Source: Bdellovibrionales bacterium | Lineage (GTDB): Bacteria > Bdellovibrionota > JAFGOL01 | Direction: 5' to 3' | Assembly: GCA_022707945.1 (NCBI GenBank) | Contig: JAKIZQ010000050.1 | Coordinates: 1 to 8,002, forward strand | DNA length: 8,002 bases | Shown here: piece by piece, positions 1-5,652 of the stretch | How positions within the stretch are numbered: the stretch's first letter is position 1 | How the letters are laid out: every line of letters begins with the position of its first letter | Translations under genes and position numbers: made by a program | The notes under the pieces: generated by a model | What the model was told of the DNA's origin: nothing | Databases searched by the model: none | Seen by the model: the letters and a program-made list of their open reading frames with translations, nothing else

Positions 1-575
1 TTGACGACGGAAAAACTATTTCAGACATAATGGGAGATTCAGCAAATGAAGCTCTAGTAAGTAGCATTTGTTCATTAGATGCATATGCAAATATTGGTGA
101 TGTGTTGAACAGAATGAGCGATGTAGAAGACACTGTAGCTTCTTTTGCCGCTCAGCTTGCTGACATAATAAGCATGGGTGGCATACCTGGCCCACAAGGA
201 GAAAGAGGACCTGCTGGACCTCAAGGACCTGCTGGACCTGTTGGTGCTACTGGAGATGCTGGACCTGCTGGACCTCAAGGACCAACTGGACCTGCTGGAC
301 CTCAAGGGCTGAGGGGATTAACCGGACCCGCTGGACCTGCTGGACCAAAAGGAGATAAAGGAGACACTGGTTCTACGGGATCTACCGGTGCAACTGGTGC
401 AACTGGTGCTAACGGATTTAATAGTCTTATAAATTTAAGCCCTGAACTACCTGGTGCATCTTGTACCTACGGTGGCGTAAAGATACAAAGCGGTTTAGAC
501 CTTAACGAGAACACTGTTCTTGATGCTGGAGAAGTTCAAGAAACAGCATTTGTATGTAATGGTTCTGGCGCTTAA
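1..575 (+). CDS. Collagen-like repeat protein with C-terminal DUF7151-type domain (5' partial)
   Basis: The reading frame is open from base 3 to the stop at 573-575, so the true start and any signal peptide lie outside the window. An in-frame ATG at 30 has no ribosome binding site and is probably internal. Numbering from that ATG, residues 22-47 have hydrophobic spacing compatible with a short coiled coil, often a trimerisation region. Residues 51-131 are 27 uninterrupted Gly-X-Y triplets, rich in GPA and GPQ, then GDK, GST and GAT; in collagen-like proteins these form a triple helix. Residues 132-181 form a small C-terminal domain with C145 and C176 and a Gly-Leu-Asp-x-Asn-x-Asn stretch, resembling the DUF7151 domain that often follows bacterial collagen repeats. 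The two cysteines could form a disulfide. Inference: an exported, probably surface or extracellular structural protein. It converges on the radical SAM gene with a 3 bp gap. Confidence 0.88.
   Translation, partial: DDGKTISDIMGDSANEALVSSICSLDAYANIGDVLNRMSDVEDTVASFAAQLADIISMGGIPGPQGERGPAGPQGPAGPVGATGDAGPAGPQGPTGPAGPQGLRGLTGPAGPAGPKGDKGDTGSTGSTGATGATGANGFNSLINLSPELPGASCTYGGVKIQSGLDLNENTVLDAGEVQETAFVCNGSGA
180..422 (+). repeat. Gly-X-Y coding repeat
   Basis: Twenty-seven consecutive triplets of the Gly-X-Y type. The DNA itself is repetitive because the same codons recur (GGA CCT GCT GGA CCT CAA), which makes the segment prone to length change by slippage or recombination. The first two thirds are Pro-rich; the last triplets ([15 protein letters not shown]) are Thr/Ser-rich and proline-free. 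Confidence 0.9.
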
Positions 576-578
576 ATA

Positions 579-1304
579 TTACTTTCTTAACACAAGATCT
601 ACGCTAAAGTCTTTAAATGCTTTCATTACTCTATCTATAGAAGCTTGATCTGGCACCTTTACCCAAGCCTCTGTTGGTTTTCTATCTAAAGTATTAACCT
701 GTACTCTTTCTGGTCGTAATTTTTTTAAATATAAAGCAATGGCATTTAATTCTTCTTCACTATCGTTTATTCCAGGACAGATAAATACTTCTACCCAAAA
801 TTTTCCCTTATATTCATTTCTAAATTTTAACAACGAAGCCAAAATATCTTTTAATTTAAGGTCAGCATGCGGACGATTTATTTTTGAAAAACCGATTTCA
901 AGCACACTGTCTACAGATGGTAATATAAGATCAGCTTCTAAAAAAGCATCAAAAACTTCTTGGTCAGTAAATAAAGTTGCATTGGTTATTACAGCTAATT
1001 TTTTATCTGAGTGTTCTTTTTTTATACCCGTAACAAGCTTTTTTATATCCTTAAAAAGAGCAGGCTCTCCTGTCCCTGAAAAAGTAATATAATCTATATG
1101 ACCCACAGACTTTATCTTCTTTCTTAATTCTTCAAGTATATGTTCTGTAGTATAAAAAGCTTCTCTCTTATTACTAAGTTTAGTAGTCTTTCCACACTCA
1201 CAATATACACAGTCTAAATTACAGGTTTTGTTTGGTGTAAGGTTAATCCCCAAGGAACGCCCTAATCTTCTTGAGTTTATTGGTCCAAATATCAAGTCAT
1301 ACAT
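579..1304 (-). CDS. Radical SAM protein, COG0731 type
   Basis: A 241-residue protein of unknown specific substrate. The N-terminus has the sequence FGPINSRRLGRSLGIN, typical of the COG0731 group of Fe-S oxidoreductases. The radical SAM cluster motif Cx3Cx2C follows at C28, C32 and C35, expected to bind a [4Fe-4S] cluster that cleaves S-adenosylmethionine. A further cysteine, C37, lies just after it. GTGEP at 77-81 is the glycine-rich SAM-binding motif of the family. The length suits a single radical SAM domain without a large extra domain. The start is supported by a strong Shine-Dalgarno (AGAGGAG) 6 nt upstream. It is transcribed away from the sigma operon, and its neighbours give no clue to its substrate. 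I found no convincing promoter of its own in the shared intergenic region. Confidence 0.88.
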   Translation of the reverse strand: MYDLIFGPINSRRLGRSLGINLTPNKTCNLDCVYCECGKTTKLSNKREAFYTTEHILEELRKKIKSVGHIDYITFSGTGEPALFKDIKKLVTGIKKEHSDKKLAVITNATLFTDQEVFDAFLEADLILPSVDSVLEIGFSKINRPHADLKLKDILASLLKFRNEYKGKFWVEVFICPGINDSEEELNAIALYLKKLRPERVQVNTLDRKPTEAWVKVPDQASIDRVMKAFKDFSVDLVLRK

Positions 1305-1310
1305 GACAAT

Positions 1311-1317
1311 CTCCTCT
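1311..1317 (-). promoter_or_regulatory. Ribosome binding site of the radical SAM gene
   Basis: On the minus strand this reads AGAGGAG, 6 nt before the ATG at 1304, close to the consensus and decisive for that start. Confidence 0.75.
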
Positions 1318-1348
1318 GTGTATCAAGAAAAAATATATAAGATAAGCT

Positions 1349-1377
1349 TTGACAACTAGCTTAAATTCTTGTATAAA
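1349..1377 (+). promoter_or_regulatory. Sigma-70 type promoter for the ECF sigma/anti-sigma operon
   Basis: A perfect -35 TTGACA (1349-1354) and a -10 TATAAA (1372-1377, 5/6) are separated by 17 bp. Transcription should start near 1384, giving a leader of about 80 nt before the sigma gene. This implies housekeeping expression of the operon, on top of any autoregulation. Confidence 0.75.
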
Positions 1378-1403
1378 TACGTGTAAAGTCAAGAAAAATA
1401 AAA

Positions 1404-1439
1404 ATGCCACTAACCTTACCGCTCGGGTGGGGTGTCTAA
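1404..1439 (+). CDS. Possible 11-residue leader peptide upstream of the sigma factor
   Basis: ATG at 1404 begins an 11-codon frame (MPLTLPLGWGV) ending at TAA 1437-1439, about 20 nt downstream of the predicted transcription start. It has only a purine-rich AAGAAAAATAAAA stretch as a possible weak ribosome binding site. Its stop-codon region (TGTCTAAGT, then CGGGGG, then CATGA) closely matches the region between the sigma and anti-sigma genes, suggesting that sigma translation may be coupled to this small frame. A hairpin lies inside it. Short frames like this can occur by chance, so the call is tentative. Confidence 0.3.
   Translation: MPLTLPLGWGV
1413..1433 (+). promoter_or_regulatory. Leader hairpin in the sigma operon 5' UTR
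   Basis: ACCTTACC (1413-1420) can pair with GGTGGGGT (1426-1433) around the loop GCTCG, giving 8 bp with two G-U pairs. No U-run follows, so it is not a factor-independent terminator. It sits within the putative leader peptide frame and just ahead of the sigma start region, where a translating ribosome would melt it. Confidence 0.4.
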
Positions 1440-1455
1440 GTTATCGGGGGCATGA
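1433..1455 (+). repeat. Copy 1 of the stop/GGGGG/start junction element
   Basis: Reads TGTCTAAGT, TATC, GGGGG, CATGA. It matches 2024-2047 at 20 positions, with three substitutions and one inserted base. Here the TAA closes the small leader frame and the ATG at 1452 is in frame with the sigma gene. Confidence 0.6.
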
Positions 1456-1459
1456 GGAG
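1454..1459 (+). promoter_or_regulatory. Ribosome binding site of the ECF sigma gene
   Basis: GAGGAG lies 4 nt before ATG 1464 and 7 nt before ATG 1467. It overlaps the alternative ATG at 1452, which has only GGGGG one base upstream. This favours starts at 1464 or 1467 over 1452. Confidence 0.6.
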
Positions 1460-1463
1460 AGTT

Positions 1464-2030
1464 ATGATGTCTGCTGTGCAAAGAGACCCAAAACTCATTG
1501 ATCTTGAGCTTGTCAAACAGGTAAAGGCCGGTAACAAAACAGCTTTTAACATTCTGGTAAGGACTCACCAAAGAGGCGTTTACGCGATCGTGTTCAGTAT
1601 GTTAAAAGATCATTTCTCAACGGACGACGTAGTACAAGAAGCTTTTGTAAAGGCTTACCGACACATCATGAGCTTTGAAGGAAGATCGAGTTTTAAAAGC
1701 TGGCTCTACAGCATCGCTATCAACACGGCAAAGAATGCTCTAAGAACGGCTTCTGTAAGACAAACCGTAGACTATGAAGAGAATGTCTTTCAGATCCCAG
1801 TTAGAACATCTGACAGCGTAGAAGAACAACAATTGCAGACCGTACTCGCCAAAGAAATAGAAAAGCTCCCAGATAAACAAAAACTTGCGTTAACCTTGAG
1901 GATCTTTGATGATCTTTCTTTTGAAGAGATCGCAGAAGTTATGGAATGCCCGTACAACACTGCAAAAGCAAATTTTAGGCACGCCATAAATAACCTCAGG
2001 AAGCACGCAAAAATCTTAGACGCTGTCTAA
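1464..2030 (+). CDS. ECF-type sigma-70 family RNA polymerase sigma factor
   Basis: A 188-residue alternative sigma factor, or 192 residues if the ATG at 1452 is used. Region sigma-2 spans about residues 14-94: the core-binding helix contains DDVVQEAFVKAYRHI (54-68), and the -10 recognition part contains FKSWLYSIAINTAKN (77-91). A variable linker (95-126) follows. Region sigma-4 spans about 127-182, with LPDKQKLALTLRIFDDLSFE and the -35-binding helix around YNTAKANFRHAINNLRK. Sigma-1 and sigma-3 are absent and the size fits, so this is an RpoE-like ECF factor that directs RNA polymerase to stress or envelope promoters. The next gene, 13 bp downstream, encodes its probable anti-sigma factor. 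A consensus housekeeping promoter precedes the operon. Confidence 0.93.
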   Translation: MMSAVQRDPKLIDLELVKQVKAGNKTAFNILVRTHQRGVYAIVFSMLKDHFSTDDVVQEAFVKAYRHIMSFEGRSSFKSWLYSIAINTAKNALRTASVRQTVDYEENVFQIPVRTSDSVEEQQLQTVLAKEIEKLPDKQKLALTLRIFDDLSFEEIAEVMECPYNTAKANFRHAINNLRKHAKILDAV

Positions 2031-2047
2031 GTACCCGGGGGTCATGA
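2024..2047 (+). repeat. Copy 2 of the stop/GGGGG/start junction element
   Basis: Reads TGTCTAAGT, ACCC, GGGGG, T, CATGA. The TAA is the sigma stop codon and the ATG is the anti-sigma start. GGGGGT probably serves as the Shine-Dalgarno sequence: 2 nt from ATG 2044, and 5 nt from the adjacent ATG 2047, which has the better spacing. Confidence 0.6.
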
Positions 2048-3018
2048 TGTCAGGTAGAGAAAACTTAAAACTTAAGAAGTTGCTACAGCAACTAAAAACA
2101 CTAAAGAGGGTGCCGAAAGAAGCTGATGATGCTTATTTTAGTTCACTCCAAGATAAGATAATGGAAAAAATAACTCCTACATCTATCGATTGCGAAGAGG
2201 TACAAGAGAACCTTGTAGATCTAATAGAGAGTAATATCGATAAAGAAAAAATGGAACTAATAAATAAACATCTGGAAAATTGTGCCAATTGTTCAAAGGA
2301 CCTGCTTCTTACAAAATCCATCCTTGATAATGAAGAACATATAAAAGCAACGTCACCAAATAACCCTTATTTTGAAGCTTTACCGGGAAAAATAGAACAA
2401 CGTCTTTTTGAAGAAGGTATACAAACACCTTGTGAAAGGACAAGACTATATATTGCAGATAAGATATTCGACAAAACACTACCAGAAGACATACAAACCC
2501 ATCTTGCAGAATGCGAAGAATGTGCAAGAGAGGTTGTTGCAGTAGAAAAAATGATATCAAGCTTAAAGATGTTGTACATACCAACACCAAGTCAGAAATA
2601 TTTCGAGGAAATGCTAGAGAACATAGACAGAAAAATAGAAGCACTGCCATCTCATAGAATAATACCTGAGTATCAGAAAGTAAGCTTAAGATACCTTGCA
2701 GATATATTTGAAACATTTAAAACAGCCATAATGCATCCATATGTAGCAGTAGCCGTTTCAGCAATGGTAACACTAGTCGTTGTGGGTGGAAGGTTCTTTT
2801 CTAGTCCAGAGAGTATAGAAGAAAAACAGATAAATCTTTCTGATGTTATAAGTAGCACAAAACCTTTACACAACGATACAGATCAAACTGGAAGTAGTAT
2901 AAACGTCTATTCAACTGCATACAAAGACAACATCTCTCATCCAGTAGAAGACGAAAAGCTACAGATCAATACTACTGGAACTGCAAAAAAAGACGACAAA
3001 AACAAAAAGTTAAATTGA
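2044..3018 (+). CDS. Membrane-anchored anti-sigma factor with two zf-HC2 zinc-finger modules
   Basis: A 324-residue protein, likely to hold the upstream ECF sigma factor inactive at the inner membrane. Two zinc-finger modules of the zf-HC2/ZAS anti-sigma type are visible. The first has C50, H76, C80 and C83; the second has C130, H153, C157 and C160, each with the Hx3Cx2C signature. A YF-x-x-(x)-L motif followed by an amphipathic helix occurs three times, at Y31, Y109 and Y186, so the cytoplasmic part looks like a 77-78 residue unit duplicated in tandem plus a final half unit. One transmembrane segment lies at about 230-250 (HPYVAVAVSAMVTLVVVGG). The tail (254-324) is polar, Ser/Thr/Lys-rich, without a recognised domain, and presumably periplasmic. 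Most such proteins carry a single zinc finger. The gene follows sigma by 13 bp with a GGGGG ribosome binding site, and either ATG 2044 or 2047 may be used. Confidence 0.9.
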   Translation: MMSGRENLKLKKLLQQLKTLKRVPKEADDAYFSSLQDKIMEKITPTSIDCEEVQENLVDLIESNIDKEKMELINKHLENCANCSKDLLLTKSILDNEEHIKATSPNNPYFEALPGKIEQRLFEEGIQTPCERTRLYIADKIFDKTLPEDIQTHLAECEECAREVVAVEKMISSLKMLYIPTPSQKYFEEMLENIDRKIEALPSHRIIPEYQKVSLRYLADIFETFKTAIMHPYVAVAVSAMVTLVVVGGRFFSSPESIEEKQINLSDVISSTKPLHNDTDQTGSSINVYSTAYKDNISHPVEDEKLQINTTGTAKKDDKNKKLN

Positions 3019-3019
3019 T

Positions 3020-4765
3020 CTAAATTGATAGACCTAAACTTTTATTCTTATCTTCATTAATAAGCTTGTTAGTAAATTCATCTATGCTCATAGCTGTTTG
3101 CTGTTGTGTTTCCCTGTTCCTAACTGTTACAGTTCTATTATTAACTTCTTCATCTCCTGCAACTATAAGATATGGAATTCTATCCATTCTGCCATCACGT
3201 ATCTTTTTACCGACGGATTCACTACGTATATCTTTTTCAACCCTTATACCTAGGTCTCGGAAAGTTTTTTCCAGATCGTCTACGTAAGGGATATGCCTGT
3301 CCGCGACGGAAACAAGCCTAACTTGTGTTGGTGCAAGCCAAGTAGGAAATGCACCGGCATAATGTTCTACCAACACTCCAAAGAACCTTTCTATTGAGCC
3401 AAGCAAAGCCCTGTGAACCATGAATGGTCTTTTTTCTGTACCGTCGCTATCTGTATAAGTCATGTCAAATCTTTCAGACAGGTTAAAGTCAAACTGTATA
3501 GTAGTCATTTGCCATTCTCTTCCTATGGCATCCTTAACTTTAAGGTCTATCTTTGGTCCATAAAAAGCACCGCCACCCTCGTCCATTTCAAAATCCAAGC
3601 CCTCTTTCTTTATAGCGGCCTGAATAGCACTTATTGCCTTATCCCAATCTTTTTGATCTCCAACACTTTCTTTTGGTTTTGTTGCAACGTATGCTTTTAT
3701 TTCGGTAAAGCCTAAAGTCTTCCACATCTTCATGGAAAATCTGAGTGTTTCTATCATTTCTTCTGTTATCTGTTCTTGAGTACAAATGATATGTGCATCA
3801 TCCTGAGTAAAACCCCTCACTCTTAAAAGACCATGGAGCACTCCAGACTTTTCATATCTATAAACAGTGCCAAGCTCAGCCCAGCGAAGAGGAAGGTCCC
3901 TGTATGAATGTTTTTTTGCTTTGTATATCATAATGTGGAAAGGACAATTCATTGGTTTAACATAGTAGTTTTGATCATCAATGTTCATTGGTGCATACAT
4001 GTTCTCGGCGTAAAAACCAAGGTGTCCAGAAGTTTCCCAAAGTTGAGAACGACCAATATGTGGAGTTCCAACTAATTCATAACCATTCTTGTAGTGCTCT
4101 TCTTTCCAAAAGCTCTCTATTATGTGACGTATCCTTGCACCCTTTGGATGCCAAAGTATTAATCCAGGACCTATCTCTTCTGCAACAGAGAACAATCCCA
4201 ATTCTACACCTAATTTTCTATGATCACGTTTTAATGCTTCTTCTCTTTTGTGTATAAAATCTGCCAATTCCTCTTTTGTGCTAAAAGCAAGGACATAGAT
4301 CCTTGTGAGCATAGGGTTCTTTTCATCACCCCTCCAATATGCTCCTGCCATCTTGTCTATTTTAAAAGTGTCAGTACTTATTTGACTGGTGTTCTGAACG
4401 TGAGGCCCCCTACAAAGATCCACAAAGTTACCGGTCTTGTAAAAACTTACTTTTGTAACTCCTTCTTTCTTTAATTCCTCTATAAGTTCTACCTTGAATT
4501 CATTGTTTCCTTTTTTGTAATGAACAATAGCTTCATCAGCATCCATATCATACTGCTCAAAATCAAGTTTTCTGCTTATGATCTTTTTCATTTTCTTTTC
4601 TATTTCTTTAAGGTCAGCTTCTGTTGGTTCTGTAGAAAATTTAAAATCATAATACAAACCTGTATCTATTGCAGGTCCTATGCCAAGCTTAGTATCTGGC
4701 TTTAATTCCAATACTGCTGAGGCCAACACATGTGAAAGTGAGTGTCTTATTACGTCTATATCCAT
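3020..4765 (-). CDS. thrS: Threonyl-tRNA synthetase lacking the N-terminal TGS domain
   Basis: Cytoplasmic class II synthetase that charges tRNA-Thr with threonine; 581 residues. The N2 editing domain comes first, with HSLSH (H8, H12) and CRGPH (C118, H122), the four conserved editing-site residues that clear Ser-tRNA-Thr. The catalytic core has motif 2 (YRYEKSGVLHGLLRVRGFTQ) and motif 3 (around 450-475). Zinc ligands C274, H325 and H451 have exactly the spacing of E. coli C334, H385 and H511. The anticodon-binding domain occupies about 480-575. The offset of 60 or more residues relative to E. coli reflects complete absence of the N1/TGS domain. Start choice: ATG 4765 has AAGGAG 7 nt upstream. 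An upstream in-frame ATG at 4795 overlaps the predicted -10 box and would lie outside the transcript. No T-box leader fits in the short upstream region. Confidence 0.97.
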   Translation of the reverse strand: MDIDVIRHSLSHVLASAVLELKPDTKLGIGPAIDTGLYYDFKFSTEPTEADLKEIEKKMKKIISRKLDFEQYDMDADEAIVHYKKGNNEFKVELIEELKKEGVTKVSFYKTGNFVDLCRGPHVQNTSQISTDTFKIDKMAGAYWRGDEKNPMLTRIYVLAFSTKEELADFIHKREEALKRDHRKLGVELGLFSVAEEIGPGLILWHPKGARIRHIIESFWKEEHYKNGYELVGTPHIGRSQLWETSGHLGFYAENMYAPMNIDDQNYYVKPMNCPFHIMIYKAKKHSYRDLPLRWAELGTVYRYEKSGVLHGLLRVRGFTQDDAHIICTQEQITEEMIETLRFSMKMWKTLGFTEIKAYVATKPKESVGDQKDWDKAISAIQAAIKKEGLDFEMDEGGGAFYGPKIDLKVKDAIGREWQMTTIQFDFNLSERFDMTYTDSDGTEKRPFMVHRALLGSIERFFGVLVEHYAGAFPTWLAPTQVRLVSVADRHIPYVDDLEKTFRDLGIRVEKDIRSESVGKKIRDGRMDRIPYLIVAGDEEVNNRTVTVRNRETQQQTAMSIDEFTNKLINEDKNKSLGLSI

Positions 4766-4772
4766 TAAAAAA

Positions 4773-4778
4773 CTCCTT
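4773..4778 (-). promoter_or_regulatory. Ribosome binding site of thrS
   Basis: AAGGAG on the minus strand, 7 nt before ATG 4765. It decides the start codon in favour of 4765 over the upstream ATG at 4795. Confidence 0.8.
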
Positions 4779-4793
4779 AAGTATCGTGACCCC

Positions 4794-4821
4794 ATAATAA
4801 ACCAAAGCCAACGTCTGTCAA
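4794..4821 (-). promoter_or_regulatory. Sigma-70 type promoter of thrS
   Basis: On the minus strand, TTGACA (4816-4821) and TATTAT (4794-4799, 5/6) are separated by 16 bp. Transcription would begin near 4787, leaving a leader of about 22 nt that contains the Shine-Dalgarno. This leaves no room for an attenuator or T-box. Confidence 0.7.
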
Positions 4822-4838
4822 GGATGAGGGTCTTATAA

Positions 4839-4867
4839 TTGACATATAGTGTTTATCTGGGTTTAAT
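4839..4867 (+). promoter_or_regulatory. Sigma-70 type promoter of the PIG-L deacetylase gene
   Basis: TTGACA (4839-4844) and TTTAAT (4862-4867, 5/6) are separated by 17 bp. With the usual distance from the -10 box, transcription would start at or within a base or two of the A of the ATG at 4874. A perfect TATAAT also occurs at 4834-4839, but it has no matching -35. Confidence 0.65.
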
Positions 4868-4873
4868 AAGCTT

Positions 4874-5548
4874 ATGTCTGTAAATAAACATATACTTATA
4901 ATAGCTCCACATCCCGACGACGATGTAATAGGTATGGGTGGTACTATCGCCGTAAAAGCAAAAGAGGGATATAAGTTCACGATCGTATACATAACCAATG
5001 GTGGCGGAAGTTCAAGGTCCGCTGAATACAAGGACATATCAAAACAAGAACTTATAGAGTTAAGAAAAAAAGAGGCAGAACAAAGTATTATTCCTTTGGT
5101 AAAAGACCCAAAAGATGTAACACAGGTCTTTTTTGGATTTGAAAGCTCCACGCTGTTTGAAAAGCCAGAGTTGTACACTGGTGAATTGGGAAAAATACTC
5201 AGTAAACAAAAATTTATGGAAGTTTATATCCCATACCCAGAAGACAGGCATACAACACACAGAGTGTGTGCTGTATTAAGTCTAGAAGTATTGAGAGCCC
5301 AAAAAGAACACATGGACATTTACGCCTATGAAACATGGGACCCAATTCCAGTTGTTGGCAATACTGTTTTTGTGGATATTTCAAAACACTACAAACAAAA
5401 ACTTTCTGCGGTCAGCTGTCACAAGAGTCAATGTTCCATTACTCCTTTCGATGAAGGAATAATAGCAAAGAACAGGTATAATGCTGTTTTTAAAGAAATA
5501 AATGCCCAGAATAAGATGGAGTACGCAGAGATCTTCCTAAAGCTTTAA
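4874..5548 (+). CDS. PIG-L/LmbE family zinc-dependent N-deacetylase
   Basis: A 224-residue protein of the family that removes acetyl (or other acyl) groups from N-acetylglucosamine-type sugars, including MshB and BshB of thiol cofactor synthesis. The signature PHPDDD is at 12-17. By analogy with MshB, H13, D16 and H129 would bind zinc and D15 would be the general base. H126 in the motif DRHTTH (124-129) matches the other conserved active-site histidine. GGT at 22-24 follows the first motif as usual. No signal peptide or membrane segment is seen, so it is probably cytoplasmic. The substrate cannot be told from sequence or neighbours: thiol cofactor, lipid-linked sugar and polysaccharide precursor are all possible. 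The gene has its own promoter and no Shine-Dalgarno before its ATG, suggesting a leaderless mRNA. Confidence 0.92.
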   Translation: MSVNKHILIIAPHPDDDVIGMGGTIAVKAKEGYKFTIVYITNGGGSSRSAEYKDISKQELIELRKKEAEQSIIPLVKDPKDVTQVFFGFESSTLFEKPELYTGELGKILSKQKFMEVYIPYPEDRHTTHRVCAVLSLEVLRAQKEHMDIYAYETWDPIPVVGNTVFVDISKHYKQKLSAVSCHKSQCSITPFDEGIIAKNRYNAVFKEINAQNKMEYAEIFLKL

Positions 5549-5572
5549 TGTATATTCTTTATACATTCTTTT
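5547..5572 (+). terminator. AT-rich perfect inverted repeat, weak terminator or operator
   Basis: AATGTATA (5547-5554) and TATACATT (5560-5567) form a perfect 8 bp stem with loop TTCTT, followed by CTTTT. It overlaps the deacetylase stop codon and ends at the -35 box of the next promoter. The stem holds only one G-C pair, so it would be a weak factor-independent terminator. An operator for the downstream regulator gene is equally possible. Confidence 0.45.
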
Positions 5573-5599
5573 GACAAAACTTTGTACACTGTTTAAAAT
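5571..5599 (+). promoter_or_regulatory. Sigma-70 type promoter of the sigma-54 activator gene
   Basis: TTGACA (5571-5576) and TAAAAT (5594-5599, 5/6) are separated by 17 bp. The predicted start near 5606 leaves about 47 nt before ATG 5653, so the regulator is probably expressed by the housekeeping sigma and independently of the deacetylase. Confidence 0.7.
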
Positions 5600-5640
5600 C
5601 AATACTGTCATTGTGGCATAACTGTAAGGAACTTATACAA

Positions 5641-5647
5641 GAGGGGG
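5641..5647 (+). promoter_or_regulatory. Ribosome binding site of the sigma-54 activator gene
   Basis: GAGGGGG lies 5 nt before ATG 5653. It favours this start over the in-frame TTG at 5611, which is only about 5 nt from the predicted transcription start and has no ribosome binding site. Confidence 0.65.
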
Positions 5648-5652
5648 CTAAA

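Noticed and set aside
75..305. Ser/Arg-rich minus-strand frame opposite the collagen repeat
   Set aside because: Its low-complexity composition is simply the reverse complement of the Gly-Pro codon repeat.
2309..2716. 135-codon minus-strand open frame opposite the anti-sigma gene
   Set aside because: It is antisense to a well-supported coding gene and has no recognisable domain or conserved motif. Its hydrophobic, Leu/Phe-rich composition is what the complement of a Lys/Glu-rich gene gives.
3011..3029. Tandem TAAATTGAT repeat at the anti-sigma/thrS junction
   Set aside because: Two 9 bp AT-rich copies overlapping both stop codons. It is too short and low in complexity to claim a function.
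4766..4795. N-terminal extension of ThrRS to ATG 4795
   Set aside because: That ATG overlaps the predicted -10 box. The ten extra residues match nothing in the family, and ATG 4765 has a strong ribosome binding site.
4766..4873. T-box riboswitch upstream of thrS
   Set aside because: The predicted leader is only about 22 nt and the whole intergenic region is 108 bp, too short for a T-box. No T-box consensus or terminator was seen.
5611..5631. Sigma-54 promoter (TGGCATAACTGTAAGG) upstream of the activator gene
   Set aside because: The -24-like TGGCA is present but the required GC at the -12 spacing is missing, while a good sigma-70 promoter lies just upstream.
5611..5652. N-terminal extension of the activator from TTG 5611
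   Set aside because: It has no ribosome binding site and would start about 5 nt from the predicted transcript end, whereas ATG 5653 has GAGGGGG at ideal spacing.
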